A stretch of 49,076 nt of DNA from Marinoscillum sp. (GTDB lineage: Bacteria; Bacteroidota; Bacteroidia; Cytophagales; Cyclobacteriaceae): positions 1-49,076 of the forward strand of contig JAMWZA010000025.1 of the NCBI GenBank assembly GCA_024305105.1, in the 5' to 3' direction. Both the position numbers and the translations under genes were made by a program. The notes below the pieces were generated by a model. That model saw only the letters and a list, made by a program, of their open reading frames with translations. It searched no databases and had not been told where the DNA came from. Below are positions 1 through 8,680 of this stretch, piece by piece. Position 1 is the first letter of the stretch, and every line of letters starts with the position of its first letter.

Positions 1-504
1 ATAAGAGACAGCATAGTACTGTTCCAGAACCCCAGCGTCCAGCAGCTTGTACATAAATTCATGCGGAAAATACCGTTCACCGTTGGCTTCTGCATCTTTC
101 CATATTTCGAAAATATGCTCTTGCAACCTTCTGAAAGCTTCCTCTTCGGGAATGCAAGTATCCGTCACACGATTCAACCCCTGATCTAACAGCTCGCGTT
201 CTTGCTGTGGCGTCAAATCACGATAATTAGGGATTCGCTTGTAATGCGTATGGGCTACAAGGTTCATCAGATCTTCTTCCAAATTGGCTCCTGTACAGGA
301 AATGATATGCACTTTATCATTTCGGATCATTTCTGCAAATGAGATTCCAAGCTCTCCGGTACTCATAGCCCCTGCCAGAGAAACGAGCATTTTCTTACCA
401 CTTTCCAAATGTGATTTATACCCCTTAGCCGCATCCACAAGTGCAGCCGAGTTGAAATGAAGAAAGTGTTTTTCTATAAAAGAGGTTATTGGCTTATCTG
501 ACAT
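1..504 (-). CDS. Deoxyhypusine synthase family protein (partial, C-terminus off left edge)
   Basis: The first 168 codons of a gene that runs off the left edge. The reading frame is open from the ATG at 504 to base 1. The N-terminal half matches the deoxyhypusine synthase family: an early MSDKPITSFIEKHFLHFNSA region, a GAMSTGELG stretch, and the nucleotide-binding-like segment IISCTGANLEEDLMNLVA. In eukaryotes and archaea this family modifies eIF5A using spermidine and NAD. Bacterial members are thought to act on polyamines instead, for example in homospermidine-type reactions, so the substrate here is uncertain. The active-site lysine lies in the missing part and cannot be checked. A good Bacteroidota-type promoter sits just upstream. 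Confidence 0.85.
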   Translation of the reverse strand, partial: MSDKPITSFIEKHFLHFNSAALVDAAKGYKSHLESGKKMLVSLAGAMSTGELGISFAEMIRNDKVHIISCTGANLEEDLMNLVAHTHYKRIPNYRDLTPQQERELLDQGLNRVTDTCIPEEEAFRRLQEHIFEIWKDAEANGERYFPHEFMYKLLDAGVLEQYYAVSY

Positions 505-527
505 GAATCAATGTTTTAATTAGGGTA

Positions 528-559
528 CAAAAGTATGTTTAGCTACGGTACTTATCAAA
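528..559 (-). promoter_or_regulatory. Bacteroidota-type promoter of the deoxyhypusine synthase-like gene
   Basis: On the minus strand the -7 element TACTTTTG (535-528) fits TAnnTTTG, and a TTTG lies at 559-556, 20 bases upstream. The -7 box ends 23 bases before the ATG at 504. Both boxes and the spacing fit the consensus for the primary sigma factor of this phylum. Confidence 0.6.
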
Positions 560-648
560 TAATAAATGAAGTGGACAATTTACGGCTGACGTGACCACAA
601 AAGGATTGAAATATCGGTCTGCCAATGAGTTTACGCAATCGTTACTTT

Positions 649-1611
649 TTAGGAATCCAGCTCACGTTTTCTATCCCGGTTAGCGATATAGTCCAACACA
701 GCGTCTTTAGTAGTTAGCCAATTACGACGTTCTTTAAACGCGTTAATCTTTCCTTGCCGCACCAACAAACTTACATACTCCTGACCATAAGGCACTTCCG
801 GTTCATTTACAATATCAGAAATAGGTCGGTAATCATCATAATTGTTATTAAGCGAACTCAGGTAGATATCTAGTGTGCGCTCGCACGCCTGAAGAACCAA
901 CAATAATAACTTGCCGTAGTTACCCTTATTTGCAGCATTCAATGCGGTGTAGTACTTCTTGCGATCATTTCTAAGGATAATGGCCGGTGGATAGCCTGCG
1001 GCCATGAGGAGAAGGTTGAAAACCAAACGTACTGTGCGACCATTGCCATCGAAAAATGGATGAATCCAGACAAATCGATGATGAAAAATGGTTACTTTAA
1101 TCAGGATATCCAGCTCAGACTCATGAACCCAGTTAACTAGCTCCATCATCAGATCATTAACCTTCAAAGCATTTGGGGGGACGAAATTGGCACCTGAAAT
1201 ACGAACACCGCTAGTACGGTATCTTCCTGCATAGTCGCGCTCAATCTTCTGAAGAACCAACTCGTGTAGTTTCAGGATGTCTTTTTCAACCAAGTGATAA
1301 TCTGATGACACCAACGTTTCCACCAACTCAATTGCCTCTTGGTGATTGACCGCTTCAAAATGCTCTCTGAGAGATTTCCCCTTTATGGTAATACCTTCTT
1401 CCAACACCATTTTGGTTTCCTGCAGCGTGAGTGTATTCCCTTCGATGCTGTTGGAGTTGTAAGTCCACTCAATACTCAGGCTGTCCTTGATACTCTGAAG
1501 TGCATGCGCTGGAATTGGACGCTTTTTGTCAAGCGCGATCTTTTTTGCACGAATTCGCTCCATCTGCTTGTCTAAACCTTCATAGTGATATGGGTAATCT
1601 TGCCATGTCAT
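649..1611 (-). CDS. Fic family protein (putative AMP-transferase) with inhibitory motif and C-terminal winged-helix-like part
   Basis: A 320-residue Fic protein. The catalytic motif HPFFDGNGRTVR is at residues 184-195, with the usual catalytic His, Asp and paired Asn/Gly/Arg positions intact. An N-terminal motif SNSIEG (residues 53-58) fits the [S/T]xxxE[G/N] inhibitory helix, so the enzyme is probably self-inhibited and needs no separate antitoxin. This is the common housekeeping-like Fic layout: an N-terminal Fic_N-type helix region, the Fic core, and a C-terminal segment (about 265-320) resembling a winged helix. Fic enzymes usually transfer AMP from ATP to protein hydroxyl groups; the target is unknown. 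No partner gene is adjacent, and the next gene downstream is the deoxyhypusine synthase-like gene, 144 bases away. Confidence 0.88.
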   Translation of the reverse strand: MTWQDYPYHYEGLDKQMERIRAKKIALDKKRPIPAHALQSIKDSLSIEWTYNSNSIEGNTLTLQETKMVLEEGITIKGKSLREHFEAVNHQEAIELVETLVSSDYHLVEKDILKLHELVLQKIERDYAGRYRTSGVRISGANFVPPNALKVNDLMMELVNWVHESELDILIKVTIFHHRFVWIHPFFDGNGRTVRLVFNLLLMAAGYPPAIILRNDRKKYYTALNAANKGNYGKLLLLVLQACERTLDIYLSSLNNNYDDYRPISDIVNEPEVPYGQEYVSLLVRQGKINAFKERRNWLTTKDAVLDYIANRDRKRELDS

Positions 1612-1733
1612 ATCACAAAAATACTTAATATCGGATAATATATATTAACTCTTAAACAATATTAAATCACTCAGACTTTAAAGATAGGATTATTAAACAG
1701 TAGCGGCTTTTGCTGATTGACAATATTGATCAC

Positions 1734-1765
1734 AAAAAGCCAACTCCATTCCTGAAGCTGGCTTT
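1734..1765 (-). terminator. Rho-independent terminator of the GH5-GH2-GH31 genes
   Basis: Inverted repeat AAAGCCARC / GYTGGCTTT with a 13-base loop, followed on the minus strand by a run of five T. The single imperfect pair becomes a G-U wobble only in minus-strand RNA, which assigns it to the GH31 gene ending at 1813. Confidence 0.7.
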
Positions 1766-1812
1766 CATTCCTAACAATTATTAACCTGTAAGAGCCTGCA
1801 CTCTCCATTGTC

Positions 1813-4656
1813 TTACAATGCCAAAGTCTGGCTGCTACCTGAGTATTTCACTTCTTCGTAGGAGTTTAAATCATCAATGGTTCCAGGATGACCTTTATCG
1901 ACCACAATCACCCGGAAAGTCCTTGACTCAAGCATTTCATCAAAGCTTCCCTTCCGGTCTCCAATAGTCAGTTCCCTCGCTGCATCGTCCCACGTTATCG
2001 GAATGGTTGTAAACAGGCCTTGTTCATAGTCGTAGTTGGTTCCTTCATCCTCATACAAGTCAAACGATGCATCAGCTCCAGCAAACACCATGATCGTGAT
2101 GGGGTCAGCTGGCTTCTCATCCGTATATTCAATTTCTGGTCCGTTCAACAAAATCGACCCTGCCCTGGCATACATTGGCATACGCTCGTAGGGAGCCGCA
2201 GCATCAATTGTCTGACCACCTTTCAGATATTCTCCCGTATACACATCATACCATCCAGCTGATTCTGGCAAGTACACCTGACGACTTCTCGCCATATATT
2301 CAGTAACCGGACAAACCATCAGCGAAGGCCCAAATAGGTACTGATCACCAATATTAAATACCTTTTGATCTTGGGTAAAGTCCATCGCCAGTCCTCGCAT
2401 CATCGTGTAGTCTCTGGTATATGTCCAACCAGCCAACGAATAGATGTAAGGCATCAGCTGGTATCTCAGTTTGTTGTAATACAATTGTGATTCATACAAA
2501 GGATGTCCCTCAGGTGCCAGGTTAAAAACCTCTCGGTAAGGAAACTGTCCATGTACTCTGAACAACGGCACAAACGCTCCAAACTGGTACCATCTGGCAT
2601 TGAGTTCACGCCATTCTTTCATGTCTTCACTACCTTCCTCAGCACTTTCATAACGCTTCTCCACACAGAAGCCACCAATATCCTGTGTCCAGTATGGCAG
2701 ACCAGACATAGCAAAATTGATGCCGGCAGAAACCTGCGCTTTCATGTCTTCCCATCTCGTACCAATATCGCCACTCCAGGTCACAGCTCCATATTTCTGA
2801 ATACCAGCAAACCCAGATCTCGTCAGAATAAACACCCGTTCATCGTTGTTTTCCTCACGCTGCCCTTCGTAAATACCTTTGGCATTCATAAGCGCATAAG
2901 CATTGAAATACTCGGTAGAGGGCCCCAGTGCAGTAGGCGTGCTTAGCGCTTTGCGGTAAGGGATACTGGCATTGGACAAGATATCCGGTTCGGACGCATC
3001 CATCCACCAGGCATCAAAGCCTTTATCGTATAATTTCGTTTTGATCTGATCCCAGAATAGTTCTCTGGCACCCTCCGAGTAGGCATCATAAAAGGAACCG
3101 ATATAGCCTGGATAAATCCAGTCACGCACACTGTCTTCTACAGCTCTGGTGTACATCCAGCCTTTTTCATCAAACGCTTTGTAATGATCCGTGGTGTGAT
3201 AGAACTTTGGCCATACAGAAATCATTACTTGAGCATTCTTGTCATGAATTTCATCGATCATTCCCTCGGCATCTGGAAATCGATCCAGGTCAAAATCATG
3301 ACTTCCCCAGGCATCTTTAGGCCAATAAGACCAGTCAAGCACAATATTGTCTATTGGAATGTGTCTCTCCCGAAAAGTTGACAGCACATCCAGAAGTTCG
3401 TCCTGCGTCTTGTATCGCTCTCGGCTTTGCCAGAATCCCATAGACCATTTAGGCATCACCTGTGCTTTACCGGTTACCGCTCTGTAGTTACTGATGACCT
3501 CATCAATAGAGTTCCCAGCCATAAAGTAATAGCGAATATCCTGGCCCATTTCAGAGCTGAAAGTGATTTGATTTTGTTCCGCTTCAGGCTTTGGTGACAA
3601 GGCTTTGAGACCAATGTAAGAAACACCTCCATCCGGAATCCACTCCAACTTCACATCATAGGTTTCACCAGCTTTCATGTCTACATTGAACTTAGCCACG
3701 GAGGGGTTCCATGCCGTTCTCCACTTATCAAACTGCAACTCATCATTTACCCAAAGCTTGGTGTATCCTGCATAGTAACACAGAAATCTAAAGATTCCGG
3801 ATTCATCAGCTTCCAACTGACCTTCCCAGACTATTTTGGCATTGGCAAAAGGAAAATCTTTCGGAAATTTCTCCACAGTTTCCAGATTTTCATAATCTAT
3901 GGTTGACTCGACCTGCTCTATGAAGACATGATCGGAGTTCTTATCATCGTAATAGGTAGCCGTCAATCCACCTTCTTTGCCATTTTTATCATAAAGTGTA
4001 AACTGATCGATATTGCTGTAAGGTCGTTCATCTCCAAATCTAGTGAGCGAGTAGTTATCCCAAAGCAATCCGTAGTTTCCGGTAGAAACAATGAATGGAA
4101 TGGAAACTTTGGTGTTGTACTGGAAAAGCTCTTCGTTTTTTCCTTTGTAGTTCATCTCGTCTGCCTGATGCTGCCCCAGTCCATACAAGGCTTCATTATC
4201 GGGGGAATCAAAACTCTGACTCATGGCAAATCCTGACTTTTCTTCTACAGTGATCGGAGTAAATGATCGCTCATCCTCACTAACAATAGCGTGACCTTCC
4301 AAATCTTTATAAGATACCTGACCAGTATTTTGATTAACCGAAACGACCAGTGCCGCTGATTTCATTTCAATAGATGCTCCGCTCTCGGTCACCTCGAAAT
4401 CAATTTTGCCGGGTTCCACCACTTCAATCAAACTTTTACTGTCATCAAACTCAGTATCTGCACTCGCTTCCACTTTGACAATATCCTCCGCCACAAAGGT
4501 GACTCTCACCGATTTTTGTGAAGGAAGCACTAATTCGATTCCATTTTCAACCACGGAGTAGGTAGAACCCTGTCCACAGGATAGTACGACTAGTGTCAAA
4601 ACCAGCATCGCCAGGTTCCGCGCGATTCCGTCTATGGATTTTATATTCTTAATCAT
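1813..4656 (-). CDS. GH31 alpha-xylosidase with inserted PA14 domain (lipoprotein)
   Basis: A 947-residue glycoside hydrolase family 31 enzyme. It has a lipoprotein signal with lipobox LVVLSC (Cys27), an N-terminal beta-sandwich, a PA14 domain at about 228-355, the GH31 barrel (about 400-730) and C-terminal beta domains of the DUF5110 type. The nucleophile is Asp553 in WWMDASEPD and the likely acid/base is Asp630 in WSGDIGTRW. A PA14 insert in a GH31 enzyme is characteristic of alpha-xylosidases of xyloglucan loci, such as those of Bacteroides ovatus and Cellvibrio japonicus, which remove non-reducing-end xylose from imported xyloglucan oligosaccharides. It is the last gene of the row and starts 20 bases after the GH2 gene. 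An alpha-glucosidase role is possible but less likely given the neighbours. Confidence 0.88.
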   Translation of the reverse strand: MIKNIKSIDGIARNLAMLVLTLVVLSCGQGSTYSVVENGIELVLPSQKSVRVTFVAEDIVKVEASADTEFDDSKSLIEVVEPGKIDFEVTESGASIEMKSAALVVSVNQNTGQVSYKDLEGHAIVSEDERSFTPITVEEKSGFAMSQSFDSPDNEALYGLGQHQADEMNYKGKNEELFQYNTKVSIPFIVSTGNYGLLWDNYSLTRFGDERPYSNIDQFTLYDKNGKEGGLTATYYDDKNSDHVFIEQVESTIDYENLETVEKFPKDFPFANAKIVWEGQLEADESGIFRFLCYYAGYTKLWVNDELQFDKWRTAWNPSVAKFNVDMKAGETYDVKLEWIPDGGVSYIGLKALSPKPEAEQNQITFSSEMGQDIRYYFMAGNSIDEVISNYRAVTGKAQVMPKWSMGFWQSRERYKTQDELLDVLSTFRERHIPIDNIVLDWSYWPKDAWGSHDFDLDRFPDAEGMIDEIHDKNAQVMISVWPKFYHTTDHYKAFDEKGWMYTRAVEDSVRDWIYPGYIGSFYDAYSEGARELFWDQIKTKLYDKGFDAWWMDASEPDILSNASIPYRKALSTPTALGPSTEYFNAYALMNAKGIYEGQREENNDERVFILTRSGFAGIQKYGAVTWSGDIGTRWEDMKAQVSAGINFAMSGLPYWTQDIGGFCVEKRYESAEEGSEDMKEWRELNARWYQFGAFVPLFRVHGQFPYREVFNLAPEGHPLYESQLYYNKLRYQLMPYIYSLAGWTYTRDYTMMRGLAMDFTQDQKVFNIGDQYLFGPSLMVCPVTEYMARSRQVYLPESAGWYDVYTGEYLKGGQTIDAAAPYERMPMYARAGSILLNGPEIEYTDEKPADPITIMVFAGADASFDLYEDEGTNYDYEQGLFTTIPITWDDAARELTIGDRKGSFDEMLESRTFRVIVVDKGHPGTIDDLNSYEEVKYSGSSQTLAL

Positions 4657-4676
4657 CTTTTACCTTTCTAATTGTG

Positions 4677-7085
4677 TCAGTTATGATTGGTGTGAATTTC
4701 TATTTCACCTACAGAAATGCCGTCTGCTTTAGCAGAAAGCTGCAAGGTTCCCGTGGTGTTTGTGCTTTGAATAATGACCATGCACTTTCCGGCCATTGCA
4801 TTCATTTTAGTCCCTTTCAGTGACAAATGACTCGTTGGATCTCCATTATCCACTCCTACTATTTCACCAGGTCCGTCAAGGTTGAAATGAACGAGGTTAT
4901 CAGCATACGGAACAACATTGCCCTGAGAGTCCAAAATGCTCACATTCACAAACGAGAGGTCTTTGCCATCAGCGTTTATGTTTGTTCTATCAGCCTCCAA
5001 TTGAATGCTGGCCGGGGTTCCTGCCGTACGAATTGTTTTTGAAGCGATCTCCTTTCCCTCTTTTCTAGATATCACCCGGACTTCACCCGGCTCAAAAGTC
5101 AGCCTCCACATGACATGAAAATCATCTTTTCCTTTAGACCTGACTCCCTGAGAAACGCCATTGAGATAAAGCTCCACTTCATCCGCATGATTATAGTATG
5201 TCCAGACATCAATTGTCTGACCTACGTCCCAGTTCCAATGAGGAAAGACATGTAAAACAGTGTCTTCAGTCCACTCACTCTGGTACATGTAATAGGTGTC
5301 TTTTGGGAATCCCGCCAGGTCAACAATCCCAAAATAGGAACTTCGCGATGGCCATTCATATGGAGTGGGCTCGCCGATGTAATCAAACCCTGTCCAGATA
5401 TAAAGTCCACTAATGAAATCGTTGTTTTTAACGATCCTCCAGGTGTCTTCCTGAGTAGAACCCCACGGAGTTCTGACATGATCATACGCAGACACTGTGT
5501 TATCAGGGTTTCCATCTTCGAATTTCTTATCCCAACTCTCTGGCCAAAGCATCACGCTATCAGACGGCATGTCATAATGCCCACGTGTTGCCAGTGAGGA
5601 GTTGGTTTCAGTCGCAATAAATGGACGCCCTGGATGATCTTTTGGTACATCTGTGAAGTTTTCATGATGATAGTTATAACCAACCAAATCCAGTCCTCCA
5701 TTTTTTATCAGCGTATTATCTGGGCTGATATCGTTATTTGCTGTTATTAAAGGTCTGGCATCCAGCTCCCGAACAATTCCAGCTAGTTCACTGGCGATTT
5801 GCCCTCCAAGCGAATCTTCATGGTTGTATTGCTCCATGATTTCATTCCCTATGCTCCAAACAATAATACTCGGGTGATTTCGATCACGACGTATAAAATC
5901 CCTCAAATCCTGCTCGTGCCACTCTTCCCAATACATGGAATAGTCATGTTCTGTTTTGCTGATGGACCACATGTCGAACATTTCATCCATCACCAAAATC
6001 CCCATTTCATCGCACAGATCAAGGACTTCAGGTGCCGGCGGGTTATGAGCCGTTCGCAGCGAATTGACCCCCATGCCTTGCATGATTTCCAACTGACGCT
6101 GTGCTGCTCGCTTATTAAAGGCAGCTCCCAATGCTCCCAGATCATGATGAAGACATACACCCTTAATTTTTACGGACTCTCCGTTTAGAAAAAATCCTTC
6201 ATCTACATCGAATCGAAAGGATCGAATACCGAAAGGCGTCTCAGAGATATCCACTATCGTTCCATTCTGAGAGACGGTAGTCTTAAGCTGATACAGGTGT
6301 GGCTCTTCGATAGACCATAGCTTCGGGTTTTGAACTGAAAACGTATGATTTCCTGTAGACTGGCTGGCAGCAGCTACTTTCATCTGCTCAGATTGAGTGT
6401 AAACAGACTCTCCATTTGGACTGATTACCTCATAACTTACTTGAAGTTCGGCGTCTTGATTAGAATCGTTTATTATATCTGTCAGCACACTCACCTGACC
6501 TTTTCCAGCTAAAAGTTCCGGCTTCACATATACCCCATAATTTGGAATGTAAATTCCTTTTGTTTGCACCAAACGCACTTCTCTATAGATTCCTGATCCA
6601 GAATACCATCGGGAGTTAGGCTGTGGTGAATTCTTTACACGAACCAGTACTTCGTTATTCGCTTCAGGCTTCACATAAGGTGTGATGTCATATTCAAAGG
6701 AGATATAACCATTTGGTCGGGTACCAACCGAGTCTCCATTAACCCAAACGGTGCTGTTTTGATATACACCATCGAATTGTAAAAAATACCGATCCAGTGA
6801 TGGATCAACGGTAAAGTTCTTTTTATACCAACCTATACCTCCTGGCAAAGCTCCTCCACCCACACCGGCGGGATGATCTTCCGAAAAACTCCCTTCAATG
6901 CTCCAGTCGTGTGGTAAATCAAGGGTACGCCATTGTTTTCCGGTAGTCGGTAGTGTATCAGACTTTATAAATTGCCAGTCTCTGGTGAAGTCTACAACCA
7001 CTCTGCCTTTTGAATTTTCTTGACATGAAAATACCCCTGTGACTAAAATGATTAGCCCAATTAGCTTCTTTATACTTTTCATCAT
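4677..7085 (-). CDS. GH2 beta-galactosidase-like lipoprotein
   Basis: An 802-residue glycoside hydrolase family 2 protein. A short signal ends in the lipobox VFSC (Cys21). Then follow the GH2 sugar-binding domain (about 35-175), an immunoglobulin-like domain (about 180-290) and the catalytic barrel (about 290-590). The acid/base is Glu415 in SIGNE and the likely nucleophile is Glu493 in FIATETN. The C-terminus carries beta domains (DUF4982-like, then an Ig-like domain near 690-800). Family members include beta-galactosidases, beta-glucuronidases and beta-mannosidases. In this context the expected task is to remove beta-1,2-galactose from xyloglucan side chains so that the GH31 enzyme can act. 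The start ATG overlaps the stop of the GH5 gene by one base, which indicates co-translation. Confidence 0.85.
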   Translation of the reverse strand: MMKSIKKLIGLIILVTGVFSCQENSKGRVVVDFTRDWQFIKSDTLPTTGKQWRTLDLPHDWSIEGSFSEDHPAGVGGGALPGGIGWYKKNFTVDPSLDRYFLQFDGVYQNSTVWVNGDSVGTRPNGYISFEYDITPYVKPEANNEVLVRVKNSPQPNSRWYSGSGIYREVRLVQTKGIYIPNYGVYVKPELLAGKGQVSVLTDIINDSNQDAELQVSYEVISPNGESVYTQSEQMKVAAASQSTGNHTFSVQNPKLWSIEEPHLYQLKTTVSQNGTIVDISETPFGIRSFRFDVDEGFFLNGESVKIKGVCLHHDLGALGAAFNKRAAQRQLEIMQGMGVNSLRTAHNPPAPEVLDLCDEMGILVMDEMFDMWSISKTEHDYSMYWEEWHEQDLRDFIRRDRNHPSIIVWSIGNEIMEQYNHEDSLGGQIASELAGIVRELDARPLITANNDISPDNTLIKNGGLDLVGYNYHHENFTDVPKDHPGRPFIATETNSSLATRGHYDMPSDSVMLWPESWDKKFEDGNPDNTVSAYDHVRTPWGSTQEDTWRIVKNNDFISGLYIWTGFDYIGEPTPYEWPSRSSYFGIVDLAGFPKDTYYMYQSEWTEDTVLHVFPHWNWDVGQTIDVWTYYNHADEVELYLNGVSQGVRSKGKDDFHVMWRLTFEPGEVRVISRKEGKEIASKTIRTAGTPASIQLEADRTNINADGKDLSFVNVSILDSQGNVVPYADNLVHFNLDGPGEIVGVDNGDPTSHLSLKGTKMNAMAGKCMVIIQSTNTTGTLQLSAKADGISVGEIEIHTNHN

Positions 7086-8602
7086 TATTCTTTTGCGGAT
7101 ATAATGGCCTGCAAAGCATCGTTATGAACAACTTCACCTGTGGATCTATTGAACAAACCAAATCCGTTGTTACCTGTGTAACCGTTATCCCAGTAGACCG
7201 GCACCATGCCATTTTCGACTGCAGAAGCAGTTACATAGTTAAGATAAGCATTTCTTGATTTAAGGTGTTGTTCCAAAGCTGCACTTGCTAATTCCGTGCG
7301 TAAAATCGCCCCGTATTCCCCTAATATAACTGGGTAGCCATCATTCACAAAATTTGTTTTAACGTCTCCAAATGCTTTGTCAATCCAATCTTCATCACCC
7401 CAGCCACTGTGCGCATCACTTGAAGCATTTTCTGCACCCCAGAGGTAGGAACTTCCATTTTCTTCCAGTGCAAACTGATACGGATCATAAAAGTGAACTT
7501 CCACCATCATGCGATCTTCCGTTTCATCTTCCGGTACTGAGAAGTAATTGACACCATGTGCTATGTTGGTATTAAATGTTTGTACCACCAGATGCCGGTA
7601 CGTATTTCGACCTCCGGTAGCCCTAACCGTATTGACGAAGGTCTGATTAAATGAATTCTGAACATCTACATTTTCCTGATCCGGATCACTATAATCTCCT
7701 GTGATATGTACCTCATTGGTCCCTGCAAAAAGTAAATGATCATCATAATCCCTAAAGAACTTGGCAATTTGCTTCCACATGATCCCTAGACGCTCATTAA
7801 GATCCTCCTGATCTTCATAAAAGGGTTGATCCAGCCAACCACCATCCCAATGGATGTTGATGATAACATACATATCATTGTCCAGAGCATAGTTTATTAC
7901 CTCCTCTACCCGCAACTTCCATTCATAGCTAATATCAAAAGATTCGAAATCTTCAAATTTATGCGACCAGGCAACCGGAACACGAACAGTATTAAAACCT
8001 GCTGCCTTTACCGCATCTATTAGTTCTTTAGTCACAACTGGATTTCCCCAGGAAGTCTCGCCTCCAGAAAGAACACCATTGCTGACAGAAAGTGCCTCCA
8101 TCGAATTTCCAAGATTCCAACCTAAACCCATTTTTGGCGCCATTTCTAGCGATGTGATTTCACGCATGTCTGTCTTATCAGGTTCAATAAAATCCGGTAG
8201 CTCAGGCTCTTCCGTTGAAATAATTTCTTCTCCTGCCTCCTGCTTCACAGATATAGAGATGGACTCCGTCTCATCAGCCTTGAGTGTGAAATTCAGTTCA
8301 CGTGGCTCTGTAGTTTCATTCTTATCTGCCGTTATGCGAACGACAGCATCCCCTTTTGTAGACTGTATAGAAGGTCTGGCCCACTGCCCGGTTGGATACT
8401 CCAGTTTCCAAATCACATTGCTACTGACGGAAACCTCTTCAGTGCCACCCTCAGCACTAAAACTTAAAGCTGTCACATCTACACCCAGGACTATTTCATC
8501 CTTTGGTTCGGGAGTTGGCTCATCCGTTTTCTTGCAAGATGTAACCTGTATGAGTAGTGCTGTCGCAATGGTAAGCAAAGCGAGTTTTGAAATTTTGATC
8601 AT
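7085..8602 (-). CDS. GH5 endo-xyloglucanase (GH5_4-like) with N-terminal BACON domain, lipoprotein
   Basis: A 505-residue protein. The lipobox VTSC places the lipidated Cys at 23. A BACON domain follows (about 38-122), then a GH5 catalytic domain (about 150-503). The N-terminal motif GLGWNLGNS (159-167), the HWDGGW loop, acid/base Glu297 in GTNEVH and nucleophile Glu429 in LGEYGA fit subfamily GH5_4. The BACON-GH5 order is that of the surface endo-xyloglucanase of the B. ovatus xyloglucan locus. The likely job is to cut the beta-1,4-glucan backbone at the cell surface into oligosaccharides for SusCD uptake; BACON is thought to space the enzyme from the membrane. A mixed-linkage glucanase or cellulase activity cannot be excluded. 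Confidence 0.88.
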   Translation of the reverse strand: MIKISKLALLTIATALLIQVTSCKKTDEPTPEPKDEIVLGVDVTALSFSAEGGTEEVSVSSNVIWKLEYPTGQWARPSIQSTKGDAVVRITADKNETTEPRELNFTLKADETESISISVKQEAGEEIISTEEPELPDFIEPDKTDMREITSLEMAPKMGLGWNLGNSMEALSVSNGVLSGGETSWGNPVVTKELIDAVKAAGFNTVRVPVAWSHKFEDFESFDISYEWKLRVEEVINYALDNDMYVIINIHWDGGWLDQPFYEDQEDLNERLGIMWKQIAKFFRDYDDHLLFAGTNEVHITGDYSDPDQENVDVQNSFNQTFVNTVRATGGRNTYRHLVVQTFNTNIAHGVNYFSVPEDETEDRMMVEVHFYDPYQFALEENGSSYLWGAENASSDAHSGWGDEDWIDKAFGDVKTNFVNDGYPVILGEYGAILRTELASAALEQHLKSRNAYLNYVTASAVENGMVPVYWDNGYTGNNGFGLFNRSTGEVVHNDALQAIISAKE

Positions 8603-8634
8603 AAACTGAATCAGATATTCTTTAATACATGAAA

Positions 8635-8668
8635 AAAACTGGATCAGACCAAGGTCTGACCCAGTTTT
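8635..8668 (-). terminator. Terminator-like hairpin between the glycan-binding protein and GH5 genes
   Basis: A 15-base stem of the form AAACTGGRTCAGACC around a two-base loop, followed on the minus strand by a run of seven T (including the end of the stem). The only non-Watson-Crick position is a G-U wobble in minus-strand RNA. It lies in the 78-base gap between two genes of the same direction, so it would end or weaken transcription coming from susCD before the enzyme genes. Confidence 0.75.
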
Positions 8669-8680
8669 ATAACAATCGAA

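Noticed and set aside
1616-1623. A TAnnTTTG match just before the Fic gene
   Set aside because: It ends only 4 bases from the start codon, too close for a normal promoter, and has no upstream TTG.
2503-2946. A 147-codon plus-strand open frame inside the GH31 gene
   Set aside because: It is antisense to the catalytic region of GH31 and has no family features.
8079-8609. A 176-codon plus-strand open frame over the GH5 gene
   Set aside because: It is antisense to the BACON-GH5 coding region, which has all motifs; the Ser/Val-rich product is typical of a shadow frame.
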